A DNA stretch of 64,000 bases from Prorocentrum cordatum (GCA_963575745.1 CAUYUJ010003376.1:1-64000); one strand, 5' to 3'; shown: positions 30,647 through 40,673, numbered from the stretch's first letter. Notes: generated by a model not told the origin, from the letters alone. A program made the numbers and translations.

Positions 30647-33110
30647 GAAGCGCACGCACGTTGTGCGGCGCTGGCACAAGGCTTTTCTGTCGTCGAATTA
30701 CGCCTCCGCAGTAGCGGAGGCTGTTCGGCATCCGCGGGGACACGAGGCGCAGCACGGGCAGGGGCGCCTCCTGAAGTGGAAAGGGCGGAGAAGGATACCA
30801 CAACAAGGACAGGGGCCAGCTCGAAAATGCCCATGGCTGCGGCAAGCTCTGTTTGAACGGTGGAGTTCCATTCGGCACAGTGTAGATTGGAAACTTATCA
30901 AAAGTGGAATGCGAAGTACCCAAAGAGAGCCAGCGAAGATAGCAAGGTTCACGCAAAGCATGCTCCAGACCAAAGCGTTGGAGCTCATGAGCGAGTACGT
31001 CACGCAGCAGCTGCGGATCGGGTAGCGACCCGCCGCCGTGGAGTTGAGGTCGCGCTGGTGGGCCTCCTGGCGCAAGGAATACGGCCCCAGCATGCGGTGC
31101 CCGAACAGGAAGTACAAGTGCCCGCTGCCCGTCTTGGAAGAGCGCCTCGAGCGAGGCTGGCTGAACGTGTTTAGGGTACGCGCCGCGTGCGTGCTACTCA
31201 ACGAGCAGGATCCCGAGATGGAGAACTTCGACCAGTCGCCTTTCCACCACAATGAAACAGGATCAGCTGGCGTGAGGACCCTCGCAGTAGCGGGGGTCGA
31301 AGTGCCACTGGTGGAGTGCCACGGCGCGGTGCGGGAGCGGTGGACGGCCAATTTCATGACAATGAGCGACAAGGATCGACTGCGGAGAGAAGGCCCCCCA
31401 CCGATGGAGTGCATGTTCAAGGCGGAGGGGGGAGGAGAGAAGTTGAGGCCGCGCCTGCTCGAACACCTTCGGCGCCGAGGGTTCGGCAGATGGGTGTCGG
31501 CGACCACCAGCACCAAGGGGTCTTACCGGACACCGTGCGTGCTCGCGTACCTGGACCGCCACCTCCCTCATCTGCCAGAGCCTCCGCAGCAGCGGGAGTG
31601 GAGAATTATGATGGCGGATGATCATGGCCCTCACTTGTCCCCGCTTGTGAGTAAGCTATGTTGGTCTCGAGGGTACGTGTTCATCCCGCACGGGGGCGGC
31701 GTAACCCCAATCCTCCAAACTGTGGACACACATCTGAATCAACACGCCAAGCGCGAGTACATGAAGAGAGAAGGAGCCGCGCTGCTGAGAGCCATGAGGC
31801 TGGGCCAGTGCGTCCCACAGCTGGACAAGTTAGAATGCATTGACTTGATGGTGGAAGTGATGTCCCAAATGGGTCTTCACTTGGATGCGGCAGAGGGGTG
31901 CTGGGAAACTGGTTTCAAGGCAAATCTGCGGGATGCGGACTTGGACGCGCGCATATGCAAGGAGGCAGGCCATTTCTGGAGAAAGTTGAGGATGCGTGAG
32001 AAGGTCGCCGCCGCAGTAGCGGAGGTCGAAGAAGAGGTACAGGCGGGGCGCTTGAGATGGACTTACAAAGACATCATGCGATTGGTCCTCCCGCACCCTC
32101 GACGCGGCCACTGCGACGACGTGTTCGCAAACCTTGGAGACGACACGGCTCTGGACGAGGGCGACAAGATTTGGCATGGCATGGAGGGGGCGGAAGACGC
32201 AGCCGAGGGTCTCCGCAGCAGCGGGGGCACTGAGGGTGGCAATTCCGTCGACGCCCTCGAAGGAGATGAAGATGATGGGAGCGAGGACGACGACGGGTGG
32301 AGCGCCGCTGGCGAGTTTGACTACGAATGGGCCAATCAAAGTCTCACCGCAGCAGCGGCGGGGGAGAGCGCGCTGGAGGCACCGCCTGGCCTGTCGACGT
32401 CTCGTATGGAAACTGCGGAGCAGACGTCTGAATTGATGAGAACGTATTCGTCGATCGCTGAGGAGTTGCGCAGCTGGGGCGACATCGCGGGGGCCACGTT
32501 CATGGAGACGCAATTACGGAAAGAACGGAGGCGAGTGCGTGAAGTGTCGAAGGAAGATCCCGGGGTTCAGCGGGCCCTCGCAGCATGCGAGGACGCCCGC
32601 GAGGCGACGCTCAGAAACGAGAAACGACAGCGGGATGTCGAGGCGCGGCGCAGAGAAGAGCTAACCCGCCTGGGGGGCGACGTAAAGAAAGCGCGCAAGC
32701 TGCTGAGGACACAGCAAGCCAAACTCTTAGACGCAGAGGCAGCCATAGATATCAAACACAGGATGAAGCATGTCGGGTTATCCGAGCTGGGCGCGGGCCT
32801 TCGCAGCTGCGGAGGCGCGGCGGGTCGAACGTCGAGGTGCGACGCGCTGAATCGCCTTGCGATTTTGGGTTCTGGGCTTTCTGCAGCTCAGCGGTCAGAT
32901 TTTGAGTGGTTTCGGCGGGAATGGGACGCCGCTGGCATGGAGGACTTCGGTGGAAAGTGGCCGGAGACGTTTGCCACATGGTTGCAGAACGTCATAGACG
33001 AGTACTTGGGAGGCAACCCGAGAGCTTTCAGCATGTTTATGCACAGTGAGACGCGACGCCGTCTGTCTGGCTCCCTGGCGCTTGCGCCCCCTGCAGCTGG
33101 GGGCCTCTGA
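28551..33110 (+). CDS. Transposon protein: OTU-like domain plus DDE (pogo/mariner-type) transposase
   Basis: Proposed exons: 28551-29845, 30020-30576, 30647-33110. Exon 1 has a Cys/His cluster (CKKIHFCSQWPCPSDH), a long Ala/Pro/Glu repeat region, and VVSTVADGDCGLDCMLRMTQ, which resembles the catalytic Asp-x-x-Cys loop of OTU cysteine proteases. Exon 3 reads ENFDQSPFHHN (Asp65 from the Met at 31038), RIMMADDHGPHLSPLVSKL (Asp194/195) and ILQTVDTHLNQHAKREY (Asp230). These are the three acidic residues and context of DDE_1 transposases, with DD35D-like spacing. A charged C-terminal coiled coil follows. One TAG (31023-31025) interrupts exon 3 in frame. The start codon is uncertain, and MSPRKLKG near 28552 is a candidate. 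Confidence 0.65.
29846..30019 (+). other. Probable GA-AG intron, 174 bp, bounded by direct repeats
   Basis: Exon sequence ending CGCCAG at 29845 is followed by GACAGTTGCTC, and the intron ends CCTGCCAG at 30019, followed by GACATCGCG. Thus CCAGGACA occurs at both ends. The intron is pyrimidine-rich throughout. Joining gives ELRQ-DIADYIVQR in one frame. GA donors and direct repeats at intron ends are known in dinoflagellates. Confidence 0.55.
30577..30646 (+). other. Probable 70-bp intron made almost entirely of (CT)n
   Basis: GTCCCG at 30577 opens a (TC)n run that ends CTCTCTCAG at 30646. Joining the flanks restores one frame, WDWGS-M-KRTHVVRRWHKAF. Coding-like sequence lies in different frames on either side of the microsatellite. 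Confidence 0.5.
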
Positions 33111-33199
33111 GAGGCGCGGCCCGCCGCAGCAGCGGCGAGGCGCGGGGTGTGAGTTCGGGCAGCAGCCACTGCTCTTCCACCTGGCTGCGACTGAGGTGC

Positions 33200-33420
33200 C
33201 GCGTGCGCGCGCGGACGTAGCGCAGGCCCTATGCAGAAGAAACAGGGAGGAGGGAGGACGGGGGAGGAGGTGAGAGGAGGGGGAGAGCAGGCAGGGGGAG
33301 AAAACCACGCGGGTGTCGATCACTCCGCCCCTTCTCCTGCTCCCCCCCTCCTTCTCCCTGATCTCTCCTGGTCATTATCTCATTCCTCTCTCTATCCCTC
33401 TCTCTCTCTCTCTCTCGTCC

Positions 33421-33484
<64 letters not shown>

Positions 33485-33620
33485 CTCTCTCACTATCTCC
33501 CTGTCTCTCCCTCTCTTCTCTCCCTCTCTCTCTGCCCGCCCTTTCCTTCCCTATCCGCCCCGTCTTCCTCCTCTTCGCCCCGTCCCCCTCCTTCCACCGC
33601 CGTTTCGGCCCCAGGAGTCC
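33200..33620 (+). repeat. (CT)n-rich tract between the two genes
   Basis: Pyrimidine-rich from about 33320, with a (CT)n core at 33421-33480. It could be an intron or 5' leader of the downstream EEP gene, by analogy with the (CT)n intron at 30.6 kb. Confidence 0.6.
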
Positions 33621-33663
33621 GGCTCTGACGGCCGCCCCCCCTGCAACGCGGGGGCAGGGAGTG

Positions 33664-35781
33664 ATGGCCGCGGCCAGCAGCAGCAGCAGCGGCCCATTGG
33701 GCCCCGCAGCAGCGGGGCCTCGGGGCCGACTGTCGGCAGTGTTTACAGCGAAATCTGGGAAGGTTTGGCGACCTGTGGGTGGTCAGGCAGAACCCTGGAA
33801 GGGTCCTTGGGCCCTTGTGCCAGAGGGCGCCCCCGCAGCAGCGGGGGCTGCGCCGCCCGGCGTTTCAAGCTCAGCAGCGGCGGCGCGATCAGAAGTTTCT
33901 ACGATGCGCACCCGCCCAGGCGACTCGGTGGTGGATCCGAGCGATGACGAAGAGCCTCAGGAAAGCGGCGCGATCAGCCGGCCTTTGGGGGCTGCGCGCC
34001 GCCCGGCGACATCGAGCGGCGCAACTGCGTTATTCGCGACACCGTCCCGCGCGAGTTCTTCTGCGAAAGAAGAGCGGCTGACGTGAACAGGCAGCGGAAC
34101 GACAACGTGGGCAACCTCTCCGTCCTGTTCGGGAACTGGGGCCCCATGCCGAGCGAGACCAACCACGCGGACCAGCGGCGGAGACTTGAGTTGCAGCTGC
34201 GGCATTGCCCTGCTCTCGTGGCGTGCTTTGCGGAATGTGAGGAGCAGATGGAGGCAATCCTACAGCGGCCAGGGAAACCACCGCCGCTGCAGGCGGACGC
34301 CCCCGCAGCAGCGGGGGCGTCAGCAGCGGAGGGCCAAAGCAGCAGCAGCGGTGGGCCTTTTGTCGCCCCCGCAGCAGCGATGGCGACAGCAAGAGGAAGT
34401 CGTGCTGCGAGTGTTGGCGATTGCCAACAGCTCCAGAATCGACCAGAGTACGAATACTTGACCCTGCGCGGGCGTGAGGACAAGTCCTTGTGCATCGCTG
34501 CGCGCGTAAATCTGTGTTACGCAATGCGGCTGCTCCACTGGGAAAGGAGTGTCGACGGCTGCAAAAGGGCACAAGATGGAAGCGTTCTCGAGGATCATGG
34601 TGGTTGAGGTCTACTTCGATCAAACCTACGCCCACTTCGGCTCGAAAGTGCGGGTGTGCGCGGTGCACCTCCACCGCGACACGGCGAAAGGTTCCAAAGG
34701 CTTTAACGAGGCTCACAAGACGTGGTGGCGGAGGCTGGCGACCATCTTGCAGGACAACAACGTTGACATCCTTTGTGGGGATTTCAACATGGCGCTCGCA
34801 CAGACGCTGCCGAGTCTTCGGGGTCTAGGCATGCGATTGGAGACGGCAGCAGCGTACTTCTGGCGCGGATTGGACGGCACTCCGTGCTTGGACAGCTGCG
34901 GCATCTTCGTTCTCAACAGGCCTGGCGAGTACACCCTGTGCTGGCCGCTGAGCGCCGTGCACGACAGAGACGAGACGGGTTTGCTCTTCGCACGCAAGTC
35001 GGCGATCGGTGAGATCGGGTACCGTAACAGAAGCAAGGCAGAGGCCCCCGCAGCAGCGGGGGCCTCCACCAGCCCATCATCGGAGCCGACGTACTGGCAC
35101 CACTGCCAGAACGGAGGCCCTGGGATGCCTTACGATCGCTACTACCCGAAAAAAGACGCCCGCGAGCACCTCCAGGATTTACTGACTCAGTCAGAGGAAT
35201 GCCAACGCAAGATCCAAGAGAAGGAGCGTGAGAAACCGAGGCGCGCCGAGGCTGAGGCTAGAGGGGACCGCCGCTTCTCTAGCAATCGCGAGGTGACCCT
35301 CTTCCGCGCGTTGCAGAAGACGTTCCCGCCGGAGACCGTGGAGGTGGAGGGGCGCTGGCGCGGCGGCGCCCACTACCCTCTCCCGTTCCAAATGCGCATG
35401 GCCAGCGTGCGTTCGCAGGGGAGGAAGCAGGAGAGAGCCAAAGAGAAGAAGGACAGGCGCGCCCAGAAACAGCAAGCAGCTGCGCTCCAGGGCGCCGCAG
35501 CAGCGGCGCCCGAGCAGCACGGGCCCGAGCGCCAGGCACCAGAGCAGCACCGCGAGAGGGACAAGCAAGACGAGCGCGCCCAACAGGCGTGGCGCCCACC
35601 AAGATGGGCAGACGAAAACGCGGACGACGGCCGCGACTGGCCCGCGGCTGGCGATGGAAGGTCGCGGCGGGGGGTTGAAAGGGCGAGGAGGGGGAGGGGG
35701 GGTGGAGCACGGGGAGGGCAGGAGGGAGGAGAGGGAATGAGGAATAGGCTGAGCAGGACGAGGGATGACATAAGGAAATGA
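33664..35781 (+). CDS. Exonuclease/endonuclease/phosphatase (EEP)-like protein, with two frame changes
   Basis: It starts MAAASSSSSGPLGPAAAG (33664). Up to about 33960 it reads in one frame, then VNRQRNDNVGNLSVLFGNWG and LVACFAECEEQMEAIL in a second (about 34010-34560). A third frame follows with MEAFSRIMVVEVYF, VRVCAVHLHRDTAKG and NVDILCGDFNMALAQ. The order LSVLFGN, a glutamate-containing E..EQ word, HLH and GDFN fits metal-dependent EEP nucleases, the family of AP endonucleases and LINE endonucleases. The C-terminal third is a charged Gln/Glu/Arg-rich tail. The second frame change sits at an AAAAGGG run (about 34565), suggesting an indel or sequencing error; the first could be an intron. 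Several hairpin repeats fall inside the gene, encoding AAAG stretches. Confidence 0.5.
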
Positions 35782-36600
35782 GTGTCGGGAAGGGGCGGGA
35801 GTTGACAGGGAGGGGATACTTATAGAAATAGTTACTTATCACCCCCAAGGTGGCAGCCGACCCCGCAGTGCCCATCTCCAGGGCCTGCGCCGCTGGAGCA
35901 GCGAGGGCAGCGCGGCGCCGCCAGCTACATCTCGGACGCGATCGCTGCCCTCGGCCACGAGCCGCCAGAGCCCCCGCAGCAGCGGAGGCCACAGACGCCG
36001 TGGCAGCAACCAACAGACGGGGAGTGGCGCAGGGATGAGTGGCGCACCAGGAAGGGCGAGGAGCGCGAGTGGCAACAGCCGAGCGGCGAGGCTTCCTCGC
36101 TGCAGGACCGCAGGGTCGACTCCGCCTGGCGCGACATGCAAGTTGCATTCGGCAGCGACCAACGCCCCAGTGACTGGTGGAGCAGCCGCAGTGGGTGGAG
36201 TAGCGGCCAGGGGCACTGGGAGGCCACGAATTGGAGGTGGGTCGAACACCCCCCCGAGACCAATCCCTGGGAAGAGCTTAGCTGAACCATCGCAAAGGAG
36301 CCGCCCCTCCGCAGCAGCGGAGGGAGGCCTCATCGGCCGAACGTCGACCCTCCGCAGCAGCGAAGGCCTTGCCAATGCATCGTGAGCGGCGGCGACTCGC
36401 GCGCGCCGTCGTGCTCGGCGACCGCTGCCCGAGCGGAGAAGGAAAAAGAAACTGCGCTTTCATCGGTGCTGTCGTTGCCTCCTCTCCTTCATCGTTTTCT
36501 TCTCCCTCCCCCTCCAATCCCCCATCCCGCCATCACATTTTATCGTCTCCAATCGTATCGGGAGCTCCCGTGGCAGAAGAGCACCCAGACCGAGGTCCTC
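35782..36600. other. Non-coding tail of the hairpin-repeat block
   Basis: Holds three hairpin mini-repeats (35971, 36306, 36351) and no convincing gene. Confidence 0.4.
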
Positions 36601-36602
36601 CG

Positions 36603-36690
36603 TGACAGAGGGGGGGGGGGGGCATCTTAGACCCCCTCTGCGACAGATGGGGGGGCATCTTAGACCCCCTCTGTGACAGAGGGGGGGCCA
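36603..36690 (+). repeat. Hairpin triplet CCCCCTCTG/CAGAGGGGG
   Basis: GACAGAGGGGG, GCATCTTAGACCCCCTCTG, GACAGATGGGGG, GCATCTTAGACCCCCTCTG and TGACAGAGGGGG follow one another. Adjacent arms are complementary (for example around the TGA loop at 36672-36674). Confidence 0.75.
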
Positions 36691-36860
36691 AAAAACAAAT
36701 GATCACTTTAATGCGGCTTCTGGATTATGGTCTCAGGGTGGGGCTTCTTGTGGAAGGTTTGTTGTGGAAGGTTTCTGGTTGGGCTTTTCGTGGGAGGTCT
36801 GGTGTGGGTTTCTTGTGACCTAGGCCCACCGTGGCCAGAAGCGCCCCCTCGTTCCTCGTT

Positions 36861-37190
36861 GTTCGCTCCTTCTGGCAGCGCGACGACGTTATTCTGAGGT
36901 CCTTCTTGTAGCACGACTGCTGCGCCCCGCGCTTCCACCCCCCGACCCATCCCAGGTGGTGTAGGTCACCGAGCGCCTTCCACGACTCGCAAAGTGCTTA
37001 CTGGCAAACGTCCGAAACAAAAACATTTGTTCGCTCCTTCTGGTAGCGCGACGACGGTATTCTGAGGTCCTTCTTTTTCGCGATTGCTGCGTCCCGCGCT
37101 TCCACCCCCCGACCCATCCCAGGTGGTGTAGGTCACCGAGCGCGTTCCACGACTCGCAAAGTGCTTACTGGCAAACGTCCGAAAAAAGAA
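36861..37190 (+). repeat. Direct tandem duplication, about 167-bp unit
   Basis: GTTCGCTCCTTCTGG, GACGACG, TATTCTGAGGTCCTTCTT and CAGGTGGTGTAGGTCACCGA recur in order from 36861 and again from about 37028. The two copies differ at a few bases. Confidence 0.8.
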
Positions 37191-37835
37191 CATACGGTTG
37201 CCTCGATGGAATGGACCGTCAATCCTCCGCGGCTGATCAAGGCCATTTGCGAGTAGTGACTTTGCGAGTAGCGGAACGCGCTGGTCTAATATGGGTTTCT
37301 TCCGCCGTGGTCCCTGACTCCCAGAGGTCCCTGGTGGCCTCCAAGAGTCCAAACCAAAGCAGGAGACAGCAGTGTGCGAGCACACCCCGAGAACGTGCGA
37401 GTACCGCTCCTCGATCCTCGAGGGTCGGTCGAAGCCTACTCCGACGACGCCTGTTTGTGCCGCCCCACCCGTCCACCAGCGACCGGTCGGACGCCCGCCC
37501 CACCGTCGCGGGATGTGACTGGGGAACAGACTTCAGGAGGGGGACAAACGCACATGCACAATTTTATCGGCGACGCTATGGGAAACATGGGGAAACATGC
37601 GAAGTGTATGTGTGTGTGGGGGGAAATGGGAATCATGGGGTTTGCTTGTGTATATATATATATATACATACACGCAAACCCCTGCTCCTCCTCCTCTTGC
37701 TCCTCTTCATCCTCCTGGTCCCTCCCCCCCCCTCGTGGGGGCACCCTCCTCATCGCCATTATCTTCCCCCTCCTGCTCCTCTTCATCCTCCTGGCCCCTC
37801 CAAGGAGGGGGGGGCAGGGAGCGGAGGGAGGGGGG
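37191..37835. other. No gene; short (TA)n and pyrimidine tracts
   Basis: A (TA)n run at about 37651-37668 and CT-rich sequence at 37680-37800. No coding signal. Confidence 0.4.
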
Positions 37836-37839
37836 GGGG

Positions 37840-38095
37840 ATTGCGTTGCAGTGGATTGCGACCGATTGCGTTGCAATCGTTTGCTTGTAATCGATTGGAT
37901 TACAATCGGTTCGATTGAAAAGGATTGGACTGCAAGGGAGGGAGAGGAGGGAGGGGGGAGAGGGGAGGGGAGGAGAGGGGGCGGAGGGAGGGGGGAAGGG
38001 GATTGCATTGCAATGGTTTGCAATCGATTGCGTTGCAATCGCTTGGATTGCAACCGATTGCATTGCAATCGATTGGATTGCAATGCAATGAGGGA
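37840..38095 (+). repeat. Dense overlapping ATTGCAAT palindromes
   Basis: Two clusters (about 37840-37935 and 38000-38090) of words such as GATTGCATTGCAATCGATTG and GATTACAATCG. Many are self-complementary over 8-12 bases. A G/GA-rich run (37935-38000) separates them. Confidence 0.75.
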
Positions 38096-38190
38096 CACGG
38101 GGCAGCCTCGAGCGACATGCGCAATGCGTAGGATGTCTGGGCAGTCGTGAATGGGGCTGCCTCGAGCGACATGCGCAGTGCGCAGGATGA
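38096..38190 (+). repeat. Short direct duplication
   Basis: GCCTCGAGCGACATGCGCA followed by TGCG and AGGATG occurs at about 38104 and 38158. Confidence 0.75.
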
Positions 38191-38309
38191 TGATGAGAAG
38201 AACGCGTAGGAGGAGGATGAACAGGAGGTGGAAGAAGGGGAGAGGAGGAGTAGGAAGAACAGGAGGAGTGAGACTCCCAATGCGTAGCTTCTTGGGTCTT
38301 GGGGCGATA

Positions 38310-38540
38310 CAGGGTTGTCGTCCACATGCTTCTTGCGGAGGCCTCTTGGGCATTTCCGATTCCTCATGGAGAGGCTCAGTGGCCACTTGGAGCCGTCTCG
38401 GGGCGGTCCTGGCGCCTCTTCGAGGCTCGTTCGAGGCTATCTTGAACCGCCATGGGCTATCTTGATCGATCTTGGAGACCATCTTGCACCCTTTGCGGCC
38501 CTCTCGGAGCCATCTGGAGCCATCTTGCGCGCTCCAACCC
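38310..38540 (-). repeat. CCAAGACGGCC-family fragment (inverted)
   Basis: Decayed words such as GAGCCGTCTCGGGGCGG and GAGCCATCTTGCGC on the plus strand match the inverted orientation of the family. Confidence 0.5.
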
Positions 38541-38705
38541 GTCGCGGGGCCTCTTCTCCAGACGCAGGGGGAAGGGGTTAGGGGGAAGAAGGGGGGTGGA
38601 CGGACCAGGCTCGCTGAGCCACCTCCGCCCAGGGGGCGGGTTGTATCACAGTTGACAATCCGCTGCGCTCTGCACTGCTAGCGCTCGCTCTCGCATCCTA
38701 TCGTT

Positions 38706-38728
38706 TCCGTGCCCCTTTTTGGTTCAAG
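38706..38728 (+). promoter_or_regulatory. Relict dinoflagellate spliced leader (copy 3)
   Basis: TCCGTGCCCCTTTTTGGTTC then AAG. Compared with DinoSL it keeps TCCGT, GCC, TTTT, GG and TCAAG, with one base lost, two gained in homopolymer runs, and C-to-T plus A-to-C changes. It directly precedes the open frame of the coiled-coil protein. Confidence 0.7.
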
Positions 38729-39274
38729 TTGTTCATTTTTGCTACAGTGCCAGCCTCGACGAAGGCGGCGCTCGAGAGGAAGCGCATCGCCAACATGGGC
38801 AGGGCACGCGTCAGGGCTGTGAAAAACTCCCCGGGCAAACCGTGGGTGGCGAAAGCCTTGAAGGAGGCAGTGGCGGAGTTCAAGGCTGCTTCGCACAGGC
38901 GTCTGTGCGATGCACTGGCCACTGCTACCCTTCGTTCCACCTCTCGGTTCGACGCTCTCTGCGAGAAGAACAGGAAGCTCACGAGGGAGCTCGACGCAGC
39001 GACCCGCGAGAAGCAGGAGCAGGCCGACGAACTCAAGAAGCCGCGGCAGCTGGCGCGGGCCAACGAGAAGCTGGAGCAGAGCAACGAGGAACTGCAGGAA
39101 GAGCTCGGCAAGGCCAAAGCCGCCCTCGCCGACCTGCGCTCAAAGCAGGCTCGCTTCAACTACTGGGCAACGCCCCAGGAGAAGAAGCGCTGGGCCTGGT
39201 TCACTTTGCACCCCGCGAAGTGGGGTTCGAGGCGCAACCGGTCCCTTAGGAACGGCTGCGTGGGCAGCCAGTGA
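38729..39274 (+). CDS. Coiled-coil protein, single exon, probable retrocopy
   Basis: The frame is open immediately after the relict leader. The first ATG is at 38795 (MGRARVRAVKNSPGKPW), which is the preferred start and gives about 160 residues. The middle is heptad-like (FDALCEKNRKLTRELDAATR, then ANEKLEQSNEELQEELGKAK), indicating a coiled coil of about 90 residues. A Trp-rich basic tail follows (RFNYWATPQEKKRWAWF). No enzymatic motif is seen and the role is unknown. Lack of introns and the adjacent leader point to origin from a trans-spliced mRNA. Confidence 0.5.
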   Translation: MFIFATVPASTKAALERKRIANMGRARVRAVKNSPGKPWVAKALKEAVAEFKAASHRRLCDALATATLRSTSRFDALCEKNRKLTRELDAATREKQEQADELKKPRQLARANEKLEQSNEELQEELGKAKAALADLRSKQARFNYWATPQEKKRWAWFTLHPAKWGSRRNRSLRNGCVGSQ

Positions 39275-39282
39275 GGCGCCTG

Positions 39283-39880
39283 CGCAACCTTTGCACGGGG
39301 CTGCTAACGAAAAAACCAACATGCTGCCGCATGGCGTGCCCGCCGCCCACCACGCTCCAGGTGGCGGCATCTTGAACGAGACCTTGCTGTCGGGGGATCT
39401 TGAATAAGATCCCCCTTGCTTTGGAGGTTCCGAACAAACAACTCGACGGAGGGGGGAACGGAGCAACCTACTGACGACGTGCTTTTTGACGCCCGTAAGC
39501 TCGCGGCTGCTTGGGCCCAATCGCAAGGTTCTGCCGTTTGCGCTCGAGTGCGCGACTGAGACAGACCCCGAGCCACCAGGTGGCGGTATCTTGAACAAGA
39601 TCCTTCTGCGTGTCTCTTGGATAACGTTCCCCTTAGTTTGGGCGTTCAGAGAACAAATCGACCGAGGGGCAAGCGGGCCGACCCAATGACAGCGCACCCC
39701 TGCGCGGGGCTGCTAACGACACACCCACACGCTGCCGCGCGGCGGGCCCGCCGCTCCCCCCGCTCCAGAAAATGACGTTCGAACTTCGACCGCCAGGTGG
39801 CGGTATCTAGGCAAGATCCTTCTGTCGGGGGATCTTGGATAAGATCCCCCTTGCTCTGAGGGTTCAGAAAAAAACAAAAG
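39283..39880 (+). repeat. Three copies of a CAGGTGGCGG / GATC-hairpin module
   Basis: CAGGTGGCGG followed by ATCTTGAAC-like words at about 39358, 39579 and 39792. Two copies end in a hairpin, GGGGGATCTT ... AAGATCCCCC (39393-39415 and 39826-39848). The first and third are also preceded by a shared GCGGGGCTGCTAACGA-like word. Confidence 0.75.
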
Positions 39881-39889
39881 GGCGTCCAC

Positions 39890-40440
39890 AATTAGGATGC
39901 CCCCCTGGGAACGGAAATCGCAAAGCGCGACAGAAAACACGGCAGAGCCACAGGAACGCCGCGTCGATGATAATGAACGACAGACGGCGGCAAACTCGCC
40001 GCGACGCAGACCGAGTGAGAAACAAGTGCGTCTTCTCTGGCGCACAGGGGCATCCGAAATTAAGGATGCCCTCGTGGCGGCGGACGCCGCAAAACGCAAC
40101 AGAAACGCAATGCGTGACGACAGGATCAACGCGTCAACAACCACGAACAACGTGCAGCTGCAAGCCCGCCGCGACGCAGAAGCAGTGAGCAGCAACTGCG
40201 TCTTCTGCTGTGAAAAGGGGCATCCCGATTTTAGGGTGCCCTCTCCGAGGCGGAAATCACAAAACGCAGCAGAAAAGAAATGCAGAACAACAAGAACAAG
40301 GCCTTGATGGTAATGAACGACAGGCAGCGGCAAACCCGCCGCGACGCAGAATGAGTGAGAAACAGTTGCGTCTGCTGTTGCGACAAAGGGCATCCCATTT
40401 TTAGGGTGCCCTCCCGGGGGCGGAAAACGCGAAGCGCAAC
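39890..40440 (+). repeat. Tandem array, about 163-177-bp unit with boundary hairpins
   Basis: Four units start with GGATGCCC or GGGTGCCC (39894, 40063, 40240, 40403). Each contains CGGAAATCGCAAA-like, AATGAACGACAG and CGCCGCGACGCAGA words. Unit junctions form stems GGGCATCC ... GGATGCCC. Confidence 0.8.
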
Positions 40441-40584
40441 AGAAACCAATGCAGAACAACAAGAACAACCCGCCGACAATAAGGAACAGCAGGCAGCGGC
40501 AAACCCGCCGCGACGCAGGAGCAGCGGGTGACCACTGTGTCCTCTTCCGGAGGAAAAAAAAAACGGCATATCTTCCTTTTTCCA

Positions 40585-40585
40585 C

Positions 40586-40632
<47 letters not shown>

Positions 40633-40673
40633 GCCACTACTACTACTACTACTACTACTAAAACTATTATTAT

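Larger units (their letters stand above)
28603..36365 (+). repeat. Family of about 20 hairpin mini-repeats, CCCCGC-AGCA-GCGGGG type
   Basis: Copies at about 28603, 28801, 28885, 28969, 29056, 30200, 30703, 31277, 31580, 32008, 32212, 32348, 33122, 33702, 33829, 34299, 34366, 35043, 35491, 35971, 36306 and 36351. Each is a short perfect or near-perfect stem with loop AGCA (sometimes AGTA or AACA). Stems vary with paired changes: GGCGCCGC/GCGGCGCC at 35491, CCTCCGC/GCGGAGG at 36306, GGCCCCCGC/GCGGGGGCC at 35043. They occur inside coding and non-coding sequence of this block only. Confidence 0.85.
28551..36390 (+). mobile_element. Putative composite mobile element: OTU/DDE gene, EEP gene and hairpin repeats
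   Basis: The two protein genes share orientation, and the hairpin family is limited to this span, suggesting one element or one transferred block. Terminal inverted repeats and target-site duplications were not found by eye. Borders are set by the outermost hairpins and coding sequence. Confidence 0.4.

Noticed and set aside
33598-33616. Possible sixth leader relic (CCGTTTCGGCCCCAG) before the EEP gene
   Set aside because: About 11 of 15 bases match, with a transversion and a missing 5' half; too weak to claim.
36861-37190. CRISPR-like or regularly spaced repeat
   Set aside because: Only two long direct copies without short spacers; an ordinary tandem duplication. No CRISPR array was seen anywhere.
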